A stretch of 64,000 nt of DNA, from assembly GCF_036013525.1 (NCBI RefSeq), contig NZ_CP107853.1:3658001-3722000 (forward strand), written 5' to 3'. The notes under the pieces are model-generated. The model saw nothing but the letters and a program-made list of their open reading frames with translations, did no database searches and was not told where the DNA came from. This DNA is from Nonomuraea sp. NBC_00507. GTDB taxonomy: Bacteria > Actinomycetota > Actinomycetes > Streptosporangiales > Streptosporangiaceae. The position numbers were made by a program, and so were the translations under genes. The stretch's first letter is position 1, and each line of letters begins with the position of its first letter. Below are positions 1 through 8,915 of this stretch, in pieces.

Positions 1-328
1 GCGGGAGGATCACCTCGTCGCGCCGTACGGGGTTGAGCGAGTCGTTGACCCTCAGGTACGTGAACCCGCGCAGCTCGGTGTCCCGGTCGCCCAGCGGCTG
101 CGTGGAGGCCGCGAACAGCGCGCCGAGCAGGCTCTCGACGGTGTCGTTCGCCACGTCGGCCGGCTCCAGTGTGAGCTTGCCGTCCCTGATCAGGTAGATC
201 GTCTTGGACGGCGGCGGGATCCGGGTGGTGGGCGCGTTGTCCCGGTCCAGGACGTCGGTGGGCGAGATGCCGCACGCGGCCACGACCATGAACGCCATGG
301 CCGCTAACAGAGCACGGAGGTTCTTCAT
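1..328 (-). CDS. Lipoprotein, 5' part only (window edge)
   Basis: The reading frame starts with ATG at 328 and runs off the left edge, so only about 109 residues are visible. The N-terminus is a lipoprotein signal: short basic start, hydrophobic stretch, then lipobox VVAAC with the cysteine near residue 19, so the product should be anchored on the outer face of the membrane. The mature part (phrases such as TIYLIRDGKLTLEPAD and LLGALFAAST) resembles the small GerMN/LpqB-like lipoproteins that accompany two-component systems in actinomycetes. Its ATG overlaps the kinase stop (ATGA, 325-328), so it is the third gene of the regulator-kinase-lipoprotein operon. A role in modulating the sensor kinase is inferred from context only. 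Confidence 0.75.
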   Translation of the reverse strand, partial: MKNLRALLAAMAFMVVAACGISPTDVLDRDNAPTTRIPPPSKTIYLIRDGKLTLEPADVANDTVESLLGALFAASTQPLGDRDTELRGFTYLRVNDSLNPVRRDEVILP

Positions 329-1737
329 GCGTGCGGGAGCCAGACCGTGAAGAGGGTGCCGGGGTTCTGGGTGCGTACCGAGATCGTGCCGCCGTGCAGA
401 TGCACATTGGCCCTGGCGATGGCCAGGCCCAGGCCGCTGCCCTGGCTGCGGGAGCGGCCGGCGCCTGCCTTGAAGAAACGATCGAAGACGTGGGGCAGCG
501 CCTCCAGCGGGATGCCCTTGCCGTGGTCGCGCACCTTCACCTCCAGGCCGTTCTCGGTGCTCCTGGCGTTGACCACCACCGGGGGCAGTCCGTGCTTGAG
601 CGCGTTGCCGACGAGGTTGGCCACGATGACGTCGAACCTCCTCGGATCGAGGTTGTCGGTCAACCCCTGGGAGGCGTTCACCTTCACCTGGTCGGTCCAC
701 CCGCGCGTCTCCAGGCAGTCGGCGATGGCGTCGGCCACGTTGACGGGCTCGAGGTTGAGCGTGGCCGTGCCCGCGTCGAAGCGGCTGATCTCGATGAGGT
801 GCTCGACCAGCTCGCGCAGGCGCTCGATCTCGCGGAGCACCAGTCGTACGGCCTGCGCCGGCGCCTCGGGGAGCCGGCCGGCCTCCTCCGAGAGCACGTC
901 GGCCACGGCCGTCATGGCGGTCAGCGGCGTGCGCAGCTCGTGCGAGACGTCCGCCACGAACCGGCGTGACATGGCCTCGAGCGAGCGCAGCTCCGACACG
1001 CTGAGCTCCAATGCCGCCGCCGCGTCGTTGAACCTGGCGGTCAGCCCGGCCAGCTCGTCCTGTCCGTGCACGGGCAGCCGCGTGTCCAGCTTGCCCTCGC
1101 CGAGTGCCTGCGCGGCCGCGCTCAGCCGCCGGACGGGGAGCAGCACCTGCCGGGCGGACAGCAGCGACACGACCACGGCGATCAGCACGATGGCGATGCC
1201 GCCCTGGAACAGCCTGGCCCTGAGCGCGTTCAGCTGGTTGACGTCGGCGGTCATGGGGAAGAACACGAAAGCCCGCAGGTCGGTGGCCTCGGGGCGGCCG
1301 AAGTTGTCCCTGGCCACCCCGGCGCCGACGATGAACCACAGCTCGTTGCGGATCACCCTCCGCTGGGTGACGACGCTCTGCTTGGCCCGGCCGTACAGCT
1401 CGTTGGGCACGTCGCTCAGGGCCATGGGACCGTTGACCGAGACCAGGTCGCCATACTCGATGATGACGCCGCGGCCGGGCGCGCTCAGGGTCTGGGCCAG
1501 GCGGTCGAGCTCCTTGTTCGTCGGCGCGGCCTCGCCCGGCCGCAGCTTGCCCACGGCGAAGTCGATGCTGCTCAGCTCCCTGATCACCAGGTCGAGCGAG
1601 GTGGTCTCCGTCCTGTTCACCAGCGCCGTCTTGGCCAGCTCGAAGCCGATGGTGGCGACCAGCGTGGAGGCGGTGACGGCGACGAGCGTGAACGTGATGA
1701 CCAGACGCGCTCGCAAGCCGGTCGGCAACGGGATCAC
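325..1737 (-). CDS. Membrane sensor histidine kinase
   Basis: About 470 residues. A first membrane helix near residues 9-32 is followed by an extracytoplasmic sensor region of about 140 residues, a second helix (IAIVLIAVVVSLL), a HAMP linker, a HisKA domain with the phospho-acceptor motif DVSHELRTP, and a HATPase domain with N, G1 (DHGKGI) and G2 (GSGLGLAI) boxes. This is a classical orthodox kinase that autophosphorylates on His and passes phosphate to the regulator encoded just upstream. The start is taken as the GTG at 1737 because it forms a GTGA overlap with the regulator stop. A longer upstream extension of the frame is a shadow inside the regulator gene. AfsQ2/CseC-type kinases have the same layout and neighbours, but the signal is unknown. 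Confidence 0.93.
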   Translation of the reverse strand: MIPLPTGLRARLVITFTLVAVTASTLVATIGFELAKTALVNRTETTSLDLVIRELSSIDFAVGKLRPGEAAPTNKELDRLAQTLSAPGRGVIIEYGDLVSVNGPMALSDVPNELYGRAKQSVVTQRRVIRNELWFIVGAGVARDNFGRPEATDLRAFVFFPMTADVNQLNALRARLFQGGIAIVLIAVVVSLLSARQVLLPVRRLSAAAQALGEGKLDTRLPVHGQDELAGLTARFNDAAAALELSVSELRSLEAMSRRFVADVSHELRTPLTAMTAVADVLSEEAGRLPEAPAQAVRLVLREIERLRELVEHLIEISRFDAGTATLNLEPVNVADAIADCLETRGWTDQVKVNASQGLTDNLDPRRFDVIVANLVGNALKHGLPPVVVNARSTENGLEVKVRDHGKGIPLEALPHVFDRFFKAGAGRSRSQGSGLGLAIARANVHLHGGTISVRTQNPGTLFTVWLPHA

Positions 1738-2414
1738 GGGGGGCTGAACCGATAGCCGAACCCGCGCACCGTGTGGATGAACACGGGCTCGGCGGGCGTC
1801 GGCTCGATCTTCGCGCGGACGCGCTGCACGCAGGCGTCGACCAGTCGCGAGTCGGCGATGTGCGTGTGGTCCCAGACGGCCCGCAGCAGATAGCGGCGGT
1901 TGAGGACCTGGCCGGGGTGGCGGACGAGCTCCAGCAGCAGCCGCAGCTCGGTGGGCGTCAGGTGGATCTCCTTGCCGGCCAGCATGACCTTGAGCGCGCC
2001 GCGGTCGATCACGAGGTCGCCGAACGTGATGCGATCGGAGGCGGCCGACTCGGCCCTGCGCAGGATGGCGCGGATCCGCGCGTCGAGCACCCGCGGCTCG
2101 ACCGGCTTGACCACGTAGTCGTCCGCGCCGGCCTCCAGGCCGACCACGATGTCGAGGTCGTCGCCCCTGGCCGTGAGCAGGATGACGGGCAGTTGGTCCA
2201 GCTTGCGCACCCGGCGGCACACTTCGATCCCGTCGATGCCCGGGAGCATGACGTCCAGGATCGCTATCTCGGGGCGACGGGCCCTGATGTGGTCGAGAGC
2301 CTCCTCGCCGGTCGCGTAGGACGTGACGGAGTGCCCCTGCCGGGTCAACGCCAGCTCGAGAGCCGTACGGACGGAGGGGTCGTCTTCAACCAGGAGGATG
2401 CCAGCCACGCGCAC
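1734..2414 (-). CDS. OmpR/PhoB-family response regulator
   Basis: About 226 residues, normal for the family. The receiver domain starts at once (ILLVEDD), with the phospho-acceptor Asp in AILDVMLPGIDG and the conserved Lys in DDYVVKPVEP. The C-terminal winged helix ends with the typical VRGFGYRFSPP. It is first in the operon with the kinase and lipoprotein, to which it is coupled by four-base overlaps. The start is GTG at 2414; the frame stays open upstream but that part (Asn-rich, then hydrophobic) does not fit the family. It should bind promoters, perhaps its own in the 260-base divergent gap. AfsQ1/CseB-like by architecture. Confidence 0.92.
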   Translation of the reverse strand: MRVAGILLVEDDPSVRTALELALTRQGHSVTSYATGEEALDHIRARRPEIAILDVMLPGIDGIEVCRRVRKLDQLPVILLTARGDDLDIVVGLEAGADDYVVKPVEPRVLDARIRAILRRAESAASDRITFGDLVIDRGALKVMLAGKEIHLTPTELRLLLELVRHPGQVLNRRYLLRAVWDHTHIADSRLVDACVQRVRAKIEPTPAEPVFIHTVRGFGYRFSPP

Positions 2415-2552
2415 ATTATTATTCCATGTCCCTAATGCCCGAACTAAGTCACCAAACTGTGACATGCCAACTACGGGATCCCGAAGAACGAAGGAAATCA
2501 TGGATGCGGGCTTCCCTTCGGTTCACGGGGGCACGAAGGGGAGCCGATTTGC

Positions 2553-2568
2553 TGTGACGAAAATCACA
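2553..2568. promoter_or_regulatory. Perfect Crp-type operator
   Basis: The sequence TGTGA-cgaaaa-TCACA matches the Crp consensus TGTGA-N6-TCACA exactly, and symmetry extends one more base on each side (C/G). It lies about 107 bases upstream of the transglycosylase-like gene and about 140 bases upstream of the response regulator, in the divergent gap. Actinobacterial Crp proteins (for example the M. tuberculosis one) use this consensus, so regulation of one or both neighbours by a cAMP-type regulator is likely. Confidence 0.6.
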
Positions 2569-2674
2569 GTAGTCCGAAATGCCACGCTAACGTGCTGCTT
2601 AGCCAAGGTAGCCCCAAGCGATTCCCGCGTTTCGGTTGCGGAGCACCCCCTAGGACAGGGCAAGCTCATGGATC

Positions 2675-3394
2675 GTGAGCCCCGGTCCGCGTTTGAGCGA
2701 GCGCCCCCCGAGAGAAGACGTTCCCTCGGCGCGGCGACCTTCGCGCTTCACGCCGAAGCGTGTCGCCATCACCGTCCTGGCCATCGCGATCGTCGGCGGC
2801 GGCGGTGGGTTCGTCGCCTACCGCGCCATCGAGAACGCCAACGCGCCGGCGACCGAGGGCTTCACCCTCGAGGACATGGGCAAGCTCGCCAGCGGCGACC
2901 TGTCCGCGCCCGACCCGGAGACCGACGCGCTCAAGGCCGCGGCCGAGCAGGCGTTCCGGGCGGACAAGCTGGAGAAGGGCCGGTCCGGGGCCGGCGACAA
3001 CCCCGACGACATCGACTGGGTCGTGCCGAAGCAGGCGCCCCCCGGCGACGGGTTCCCCGCGGTGAACTTCCCGCCGGGCAGCGACCCCTCACCGGGCAGC
3101 AACAAGGCCACCGCCAAGGCCATGCTCGGCGAGTTCGGCTTCGGCGAGGATCAGTGGGGCTGCCTGGAGCGGCTGTGGCACAAGGAGAGTGGCTGGAACG
3201 AGCGGGCGATGAACCGCTACTCCGGCGCGTACGGCATCCCGCAGTCCCTGCCCGGCAGCAAGATGGCCAGCGCGGGCTCCGACTGGCAGACCAACGCCGC
3301 CACCCAGATCAAGTGGGGCCTGGGCTACATCAAGGGCCGCTACGGCACGCCGTGCGCCGCCTGGGGTCACTCGCAGCGGGTCGGCTGGTACTAG
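2675..3394 (+). CDS. Membrane-anchored lytic transglycosylase-like protein
   Basis: About 239 residues. A basic cytoplasmic tail of about 28 residues precedes one membrane helix (VAITVLAIAIVGGGGGFVAY), then a charged spacer with several Asp/Glu and Pro, then a short lysozyme-like domain in the last 80 residues. The motif WGCLERLWHKESGWNE carries the catalytic Glu position of the actinobacterial SLT-like family, and GAYGIPQSLPGSKM plus the C-terminal WGHSQRVGWY are also typical. It should act on peptidoglycan outside the membrane. GTG at 2675 follows the Shine-Dalgarno-like ggacaggg. A perfect Crp-type site lies upstream. Confidence 0.88.
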   Translation: MSPGPRLSERPPREDVPSARRPSRFTPKRVAITVLAIAIVGGGGGFVAYRAIENANAPATEGFTLEDMGKLASGDLSAPDPETDALKAAAEQAFRADKLEKGRSGAGDNPDDIDWVVPKQAPPGDGFPAVNFPPGSDPSPGSNKATAKAMLGEFGFGEDQWGCLERLWHKESGWNERAMNRYSGAYGIPQSLPGSKMASAGSDWQTNAATQIKWGLGYIKGRYGTPCAAWGHSQRVGWY

Positions 3395-3484
3395 CCCTAG
3401 AGGAGCACAGCCAGAGGTCAACTTTCCTTCTGTAATCGGCAAGCCACCGCGCCCGAATCGTGGAGGCGGGCAGAGGCTGACCGC

Positions 3485-5476
3485 ATGGGTGTGAAGGTCA
3501 GTGTGATCGTCAATGTCCACAATCCGGGTGACACCGCCGACGCGTGCCTCCGCTCCGCGCTGGAGCAGACGATGCCCGCGGCCGACTACGAAGTGATCCT
3601 CCTGGACGATGGGTCCACGGACGGGATCGCGGAGCGGCTGGACGCCATCGCGGCGGCCCGCGACAACGTACGCACGTTCCACCTCCCGCACACGGGCTCG
3701 CCGATGCGCGGCCGCAACGTCGGCCTGGCGGCCGCGACCGGCGACTACGTCTACTTCCTCGATCAGGGCGACCGGCTGGAACGTGACGCCATCGCCCGCA
3801 TGCACGAGCGCGCCGTGGAGACCGACGCGGACGTGCTGATCGGCCGTCTGGTGCGCGACCACGGCTCACCGCTGATCGCCTTCGCGCGGAGCACGGCCCG
3901 CGCCGACATCCTGCGCGACCGCCTGCTCTGCCTGCTCGGCCCTCAGCAGCTCTACCGGCGCGCCTTCCTGGAGGAGAACGAGCTCGGCTTCAGCGTGCCC
4001 GGCGGGCGGCTGGCCGAGCAGGCGTTCGTGATGCGGGCGTACCTGCAGGCCAAGGTCATCGCCGTGCTGGCCGAGCAGGTCTGCTGCCACCTCGGCGAGC
4101 GGCCCAAGGCCGAGGAGGATCCGCGGGCGATGGTCAAGGAGCTCAGGGCGCTGCTGAACGACGTCGACACCTACGTCGGCGAGGGGCGGCAGCGTGATCG
4201 CATCTACGGATACTGGTTCCGCTACGCCGTCCTCCGCCCGCTGCTGACCAGCCGTTTCGCCGACTCCTCCGTCGACAGGGGCATGCACTTCCGCCTCGTC
4301 CAGGAGCTCATGTCCGAGCGCTTCCCCGAGCGGCTCGACCGCTACCTGCCCTGCCAACTGCGTGCCGTCGCCGCGTTCGTCAGAGAGGGCCGTCTCGACC
4401 AGATCGTGTTGCTCGCCGGCTCCTCCAAGCGGTCCGGGCTCCACACCGAGCTCACCGAGGTGCGCTGGGACGCCCACGTCCTGGTGCTCGAGCTCACCGT
4501 GGAGGTCAAGGGCGGCGACGGCCGGCTCGACCGATACCGTACGGACGGCGCGCGCATGCACTGGATCCCGCCGCGCGCCATCGACGCCAAGCTGCTCGGC
4601 GAGAGCGTCACCGACGTGAGCGAGGCCGTCGAGCGGGCCAGGATCGAGGTCTACGTGCGGCACGCCGAGACCGGCGTCGTGCACTTCCTGCCGCTGGCCC
4701 AGCGGGTGGAGGTGATCGAGGACGGCCGCCGCCGGGTCCGGGTGCAGATCAAGGGCGAGACCAGGATCGACGTGACCACCGCCGCATTCGGGGAGCCGCT
4801 CAGCCCTGGTCACTGGGAGGTGCACGTCCGCATGTTCGGCGGCGCCAACCAGGCCAGGAGCCGGGTGAGCCGCCCCGACGGCCCGCTCAACTGCCTGGGC
4901 GTGCTGGCCCAGCGGCCCAGGACGCGGCTGGTGGTGCCGTGCTGGACCGATCGGGGCGAGCTGGGCCTGGCCGTCGAGCCGCGCTCGTTCTCCGAGTCGA
5001 TCGCGCTGGTGTCGCCCGCGGTGGAGGTCAAGCAGGTGGACGGGCACGCCTACGTCGTGCTGCCGGTGCCGTACGTGCCGCCGAGCGGCGGGCCGCCGCT
5101 GGAGCTGGTGCTGCGCAGCACCGGGCGCGGTGAACGCGAGGTGTGCGCCCCCGCGCTGGTCGAGGCCGGGGTGCCGGGCAAGATCGCCGGGCAGCTCGTG
5201 GCCAAGCTGCCGGTCAGCCGCCTGCCGAGCGCCGACCGCCTGGGCCCAGGCGGCTGGCTGACGTCGCTGCGCTCGCCGGACGATGAGGTCGGGCTGCGCT
5301 TCGCACTGGAGGTGCGCAGGGGCAGGGTCGAGGCACGTCCCGCCACCGCCATCGACCCCGAGCGCCGCTCACCGATGGGCAGGGGCACCCTGCTGCACCG
5401 GATCTGCCGGCGACTGCCCGGCGCGCGGCACATCATGCGCCTGGCGCGCGCGGGCGGGCACCGCTACCTCAGGTGA
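3485..5476 (+). CDS. Family 2 glycosyltransferase with large C-terminal region
   Basis: About 663 residues. The first 230 or so form a GT-A glycosyltransferase: start VSVIVNVHNPG, nucleotide-sugar motif LLDDGSTDG, and a DxD-like segment YFLDQGDRL that is slightly unusual because Gly sits where Ala-Asp is common. The remaining 400 residues are strand-rich and not catalytic in appearance. The layout resembles polyol-phosphate glycosyltransferases (TarS/TarP type) that decorate wall teichoic acid, but the acceptor cannot be read from the sequence. ATG at 3485 follows ggaggcggg. Its stop overlaps the end of the convergent esterase by eight bases. Confidence 0.85.
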   Translation: MGVKVSVIVNVHNPGDTADACLRSALEQTMPAADYEVILLDDGSTDGIAERLDAIAAARDNVRTFHLPHTGSPMRGRNVGLAAATGDYVYFLDQGDRLERDAIARMHERAVETDADVLIGRLVRDHGSPLIAFARSTARADILRDRLLCLLGPQQLYRRAFLEENELGFSVPGGRLAEQAFVMRAYLQAKVIAVLAEQVCCHLGERPKAEEDPRAMVKELRALLNDVDTYVGEGRQRDRIYGYWFRYAVLRPLLTSRFADSSVDRGMHFRLVQELMSERFPERLDRYLPCQLRAVAAFVREGRLDQIVLLAGSSKRSGLHTELTEVRWDAHVLVLELTVEVKGGDGRLDRYRTDGARMHWIPPRAIDAKLLGESVTDVSEAVERARIEVYVRHAETGVVHFLPLAQRVEVIEDGRRRVRVQIKGETRIDVTTAAFGEPLSPGHWEVHVRMFGGANQARSRVSRPDGPLNCLGVLAQRPRTRLVVPCWTDRGELGLAVEPRSFSESIALVSPAVEVKQVDGHAYVVLPVPYVPPSGGPPLELVLRSTGRGEREVCAPALVEAGVPGKIAGQLVAKLPVSRLPSADRLGPGGWLTSLRSPDDEVGLRFALEVRRGRVEARPATAIDPERRSPMGRGTLLHRICRRLPGARHIMRLARAGGHRYLR

Positions 5477-6611
5477 CCCAGCCCTCGAGCTCCTCGAAGG
5501 CGTTCCTGAAGACCGGCAACATCGGCTTCAGCCGGTCGGGATAGACGTCCACCAGGCTGTCCAGATGGTTGCCGCCCTCGACCCGGTAGTACTTGAACGG
5601 CCGGTGCGGTCCGACCATCTCGGCGTAGACGTCGGAGTCGCGGGAGATCGGCAGCAGCGTGTCGAGCGTCCCGTGAATCGTGATCAGCGGCTTGGTGATC
5701 CGGCCGGTCAGCCCGATCTTCGCCACGGCGGCGTAGGGCTTGCGCGCGTCATAGTCGTAGTCGGCCGCCGCGCCCTGGTAGGACGGATCCAGCTCCTTCT
5801 GGTAGAGCTGCTGGGTGAGCTCCCAGTAATACTGCCGGTGGAACGGCCAGAGGAACTCCGAGCCCGCCGCGAACCCGGCCGCCCGCACCCCGGCCTCGTC
5901 CGGATACGCCTTCAACGCCGGCGGCAGGAAGTTCAGCAGGTTGTCGCCCTGGACGCGCCACAGCGTGCCTTCCCAGTCCACGCCGCCGTCGTAGAGCCAG
6001 CCGCGGTTCTCCAGCTGCCACCTGACGAGGTAGCCGCCGTTGGAGATGCCCGCGACGAACGTGCGCGCGGGCTGCTTGCCGTACCGCTGCCTGACCACGG
6101 CCTTGGCGGCCACGGTGAGCTGGGTGACGCGGTGGTTCCACTCGGCGATGGCGTCGCCGGGCCGGCGGCCGTCCTCGTGGAAGTTCACGCCGACGTTGCC
6201 CTTGTCGGTGGCGGCGAAGGCGTAGCCCTTGGACAGGACCCAGTCGGAGATCGTGTAGTCGTTGGCGTACTGCTCCCTGTTGCCCGGGGTGCCGCTGACG
6301 ACCAGACCGCCGTTCCAGTGGTCGGGAAGCCTGATCACGAACTGGGAGTCGTGGTTCCAGCCGCGCGTGGCGTTGGTGGTGGAGGTGTCGGGGAAGTAGC
6401 CGTCGATCTGCGTGCCGGGCACGCCTGTCGGGTTGACCGTGGCGGCCGAGTGCAGCCCGGCCCAGTCGGCGGGGTCGGTGTGGCCGGTCTTCGCGGTGCC
6501 GGCCGTGGTCAGGTCGTCGAGCGTGGCGACGACCGCGCGTTCCGCGCCGGGCACCGTGAGCTGCTGGGGCGCCGTTAACAGGCTCGCGACCAGGGTGAGC
6601 GCGACGATCAT
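5469..6611 (-). CDS. Secreted tannase/3HB-oligomer-hydrolase-like esterase
   Basis: About 380 residues with a short signal peptide (VALTLVASLLTA, cleavage near TAPQ). The fold is alpha/beta hydrolase: LPDHWNGGLVVSGTPG near the N-terminus, nucleophile elbow GISNGG, acid candidate in HGTLDTLLP and histidine in EGGNHLDSL. The HWNGG and GISNGG blocks are shared by tannase/feruloyl esterases and by 3-hydroxybutyrate oligomer hydrolases. The length is shorter than either family's usual 500-700. It is last in the operon with a 3-hydroxybutyrate dehydrogenase, which favours the oligomer hydrolase reading. The ATG at 6611 directly abuts the upstream TAG. Confidence 0.72.
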   Translation of the reverse strand: MIVALTLVASLLTAPQQLTVPGAERAVVATLDDLTTAGTAKTGHTDPADWAGLHSAATVNPTGVPGTQIDGYFPDTSTTNATRGWNHDSQFVIRLPDHWNGGLVVSGTPGNREQYANDYTISDWVLSKGYAFAATDKGNVGVNFHEDGRRPGDAIAEWNHRVTQLTVAAKAVVRQRYGKQPARTFVAGISNGGYLVRWQLENRGWLYDGGVDWEGTLWRVQGDNLLNFLPPALKAYPDEAGVRAAGFAAGSEFLWPFHRQYYWELTQQLYQKELDPSYQGAAADYDYDARKPYAAVAKIGLTGRITKPLITIHGTLDTLLPISRDSDVYAEMVGPHRPFKYYRVEGGNHLDSLVDVYPDRLKPMLPVFRNAFEELEGWVT

Positions 6612-7613
6612 CTAGGCCTCTCTCAGGTGGGCGGCCAGCAGGCGCCGGAACTCCGCTGGGTGCTCCAGGTGCGGGCTGTGGCCGCAGTCCTGGAGCACGG
6701 CCTCGCGGTACGGGCCGTACCGCTCCAGGACCTCCCTGGTCTGGGCCAGCATCGGCTGGGCGGACGTGCCGGGGGAGCCGGGCACCACGCCGAGCGCGCC
6801 CAGGTGGGCCAGGTCGAACAGGGACGTGTCGGAGACGATCATGTCGTCGGCGCCCCTGATCCACAGGATGGGAGGCTTGGGGTCGATCTCGTGGAGGTCG
6901 TCCAGGCGGAAGTGGGTGGGGGCGATGGCGTTGAGCACGCCGTGTTTGCCCGGCGCCACCCCCGGCCACGCGGCCGACGTGGCCCCGTCACCCGGGTAGT
7001 GCGTCTCGCCCACCCGGGTGGTGAGCATCGAGCGCAGGTAGAAGTCCTCGTCGGGGACCTCGCGGTTGTTGACGTACGCGGAGCGGAAGACGTTGCGTGG
7101 GGACGTGGGCGCCTCATCCGACAGGTCGCCCGCCTTCAGCCGGGCCACGAAGTCCGGATTCGCGGCCCCCGCTCCCGAGCCCGCGCCGTCGGCGTGGGTC
7201 AGCCGGCCGTCGGCGCCTTCCGTGCCGCCGAAGCCGTACGGGGAGATGGGGTTGACCAGGGTGACGCTCCTGACGGCGCCTGGGCGGTCCCGTAGGGCCT
7301 GCAGGACGACGCCGCCGCCCATGCTCCAGCCCACGAGGTGCACCCCGTCCAGGCCGAGCTCCTCGATCAGCTCCAGCACGTCGTCGGAGTAGTCGCGCAG
7401 GCCTCGCGTGGCGTCCACCGGCTCGGGATCGGTCTCGCCGAAGCCGCGCAGGTCGACCGCGAGCGGGCGGTAGCCCTCCGGCAGCGCTGCCATGCTGTCG
7501 CGCCAGAACGCGGCCGAGGAGACGTTGCCGTGCACGAACAACACCGGCTCGCCGGACTCCCTGCCGGCGACGGTGAGGACGTTCTGGGTGAGCCGCGGCG
7601 TGGTGACCTTCAT
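6612..7613 (-). CDS. Cytoplasmic alpha/beta hydrolase
   Basis: About 333 residues without signal peptide. The N-terminal oxyanion-hole motif is FVHGNVSSA, the nucleophile elbow is VGWSMGGG, the acid is probably the Asp of GADDMIVSD and the His lies in DCGHSPHLEHP. These are the features of a classical esterase or C-C hydrolase. Its ATG overlaps the transporter stop (ATGA, 7610-7613). In this operon it could cleave a 3-hydroxybutyrate dimer or ester inside the cell after import; that substrate is inference. A long upstream open frame is a shadow inside the transporter gene. Confidence 0.87.
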   Translation of the reverse strand: MKVTTPRLTQNVLTVAGRESGEPVLFVHGNVSSAAFWRDSMAALPEGYRPLAVDLRGFGETDPEPVDATRGLRDYSDDVLELIEELGLDGVHLVGWSMGGGVVLQALRDRPGAVRSVTLVNPISPYGFGGTEGADGRLTHADGAGSGAGAANPDFVARLKAGDLSDEAPTSPRNVFRSAYVNNREVPDEDFYLRSMLTTRVGETHYPGDGATSAAWPGVAPGKHGVLNAIAPTHFRLDDLHEIDPKPPILWIRGADDMIVSDTSLFDLAHLGALGVVPGSPGTSAQPMLAQTREVLERYGPYREAVLQDCGHSPHLEHPAEFRRLLAAHLREA

Positions 7614-8884
7614 TGCGCGTGGATCCTTTCGGCCAGGTCGCGGCCCTGGGTCTCGCGGGCGGTGTAGACCGCGATCAGGGTGAGCACCGCCGCCAGACCA
7701 AGGTAGAGCGAAATGGGCACGCTGCTCGAGTAGGTCTTCAGCAGCGCCACCGCGATGAGCGGGGCCAGCGCGCCCGCCACGATCGCCGACAGCTGTGCGC
7801 CGATCGACACGCCGGTGTAGCGCATCCTGGTGCCGAACAGCTCGGAGAAGAACGCCGCCTGCGGGCCGTACATCATGCCGTGGAAGAGCAGGCCGACGGT
7901 GACGGCGAGGGTGATCGCGAAGAAGTTGCCCGTGTCGATGAGCGGGAAGAACGCGAAGATCCACACCCCGATGCCGGCGGCGCCGGCCAGGTAGATCGGG
8001 CGGCGGCCGACGCGGTCGGACAGCGCGCCCCACATCGGGATCGTGACGAAGTGGATGGCCGAGGCGATCAGCACCGCGTTCAGCACGGTCGAGTTGGGGA
8101 TGTTGTTGGATTTGGCGTAGGTGATGACGAAGACGGTCAGCAGGTAGAAGGAGATGTTCTCGGCCAGGCGGGCGCCGATGGCGGTGAGCACGTCCTTCCA
8201 GTGGTAGCGCAGCACGCCGACGATCGGCGCCCGCTCCTCGGGCGGGGCCTGCTGGAAGACCGGCGACTCGCTGATCGACAACCTGATCCACAGGCCGATC
8301 AGCACCAGCACGCCGGACAGCAGGAACGGCACCCGCCAGCCCCACGACAGGAACGCCTCGTCCGGCTGCCAGGCGGCCAGCGCCGCCAGCACGCCGGTGG
8401 CCAGCAGGTTGCCGCCGGGTGCGCCGGCCTGCGGCCAGGAGGCCCAGAAGCCGCGCCGTGCGTTGTCGCCGTGCTCGGAGACGATGAGCACCGCGCCGCC
8501 CCACTCGCCGCCCAGCGCGAAGCCCTGCACGAGCCTGAGGGCCGTCAGCAGCAGCGCCGCGGACGGGCCGAGGGTCTCGTACGTCGGCAGGCAGCCGATG
8601 AGGAACGTCGCGACGCCCATCATCAGCAGGCTGACGACCAGCAGCGTCTTGCGGCCCACCCGGTCGCCGAAGTGACCGAAGACCAGGCCGCCGAGCGGGC
8701 GGGCGACGAATCCGACGGCGTAGGTGAGGAACGACAGCAGCGTGCCGGTCAGCGGGTCGGACGTGGGGAAGAAGAGGGTGTTGAAGACGAGAGCGGCTGC
8801 CGAGCCGTACAGGAAGAAGTCGTACCACTCGATGGTGGTGCCGATCAGGCTCGCGGCGACGATCTTCTTGATGGAAGTGGCCAT
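7610..8884 (-). CDS. MHS-family metabolite:proton symporter
   Basis: About 424 residues with 12 predicted membrane helices. The N-terminal SLIGTTIEWYDFFLYG, the loop VFGHFGDRVGRK and ALGGEWGGAVL are signatures of the metabolite:H+ symporter branch of the major facilitator superfamily (ShiA, ProP, citrate and ketoglutarate carriers). ATG at 8884 is preferred because the protein then begins MATSIKK as in relatives; a GTG three codons earlier (8893) is possible. The start is embedded in an 11-bp inverted repeat. Operon context suggests uptake of 3-hydroxybutyrate or a related small acid. Confidence 0.88.
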   Translation of the reverse strand: MATSIKKIVAASLIGTTIEWYDFFLYGSAAALVFNTLFFPTSDPLTGTLLSFLTYAVGFVARPLGGLVFGHFGDRVGRKTLLVVSLLMMGVATFLIGCLPTYETLGPSAALLLTALRLVQGFALGGEWGGAVLIVSEHGDNARRGFWASWPQAGAPGGNLLATGVLAALAAWQPDEAFLSWGWRVPFLLSGVLVLIGLWIRLSISESPVFQQAPPEERAPIVGVLRYHWKDVLTAIGARLAENISFYLLTVFVITYAKSNNIPNSTVLNAVLIASAIHFVTIPMWGALSDRVGRRPIYLAGAAGIGVWIFAFFPLIDTGNFFAITLAVTVGLLFHGMMYGPQAAFFSELFGTRMRYTGVSIGAQLSAIVAGALAPLIAVALLKTYSSSVPISLYLGLAAVLTLIAVYTARETQGRDLAERIHAQ

Positions 8885-8912
8885 GCCGGTCACGGTAAAG
8901 AGTGACCGGCAT
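8883..8912. promoter_or_regulatory. 11-bp inverted repeat over the symporter start
   Basis: Left arm atgccggtcac (8883-8893) and right arm gtgaccggcat (8902-8912) are perfect complements separated by 8 bases. It fills the short gap between the PucR-type regulator gene and the symporter gene and covers both candidate start codons of the latter. It could be an operator, an RNA hairpin that limits translation initiation, or a processing site. The perfect symmetry is seen directly; its role is inferred. Confidence 0.5.
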
Positions 8913-8915
8913 CAC

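Noticed and set aside
325..2220. Histidine kinase extended to 631 residues
   Set aside because: The extra N-terminus lies within the response-regulator gene in another frame; the GTGA overlap gives the proper start at 1737.
2415..2674. c-di-AMP (ydaO-type) riboswitch upstream of the transglycosylase-like gene
   Set aside because: Such riboswitches precede wall hydrolases in actinomycetes, but I could not find the conserved core here; the Crp site explains the gap better.
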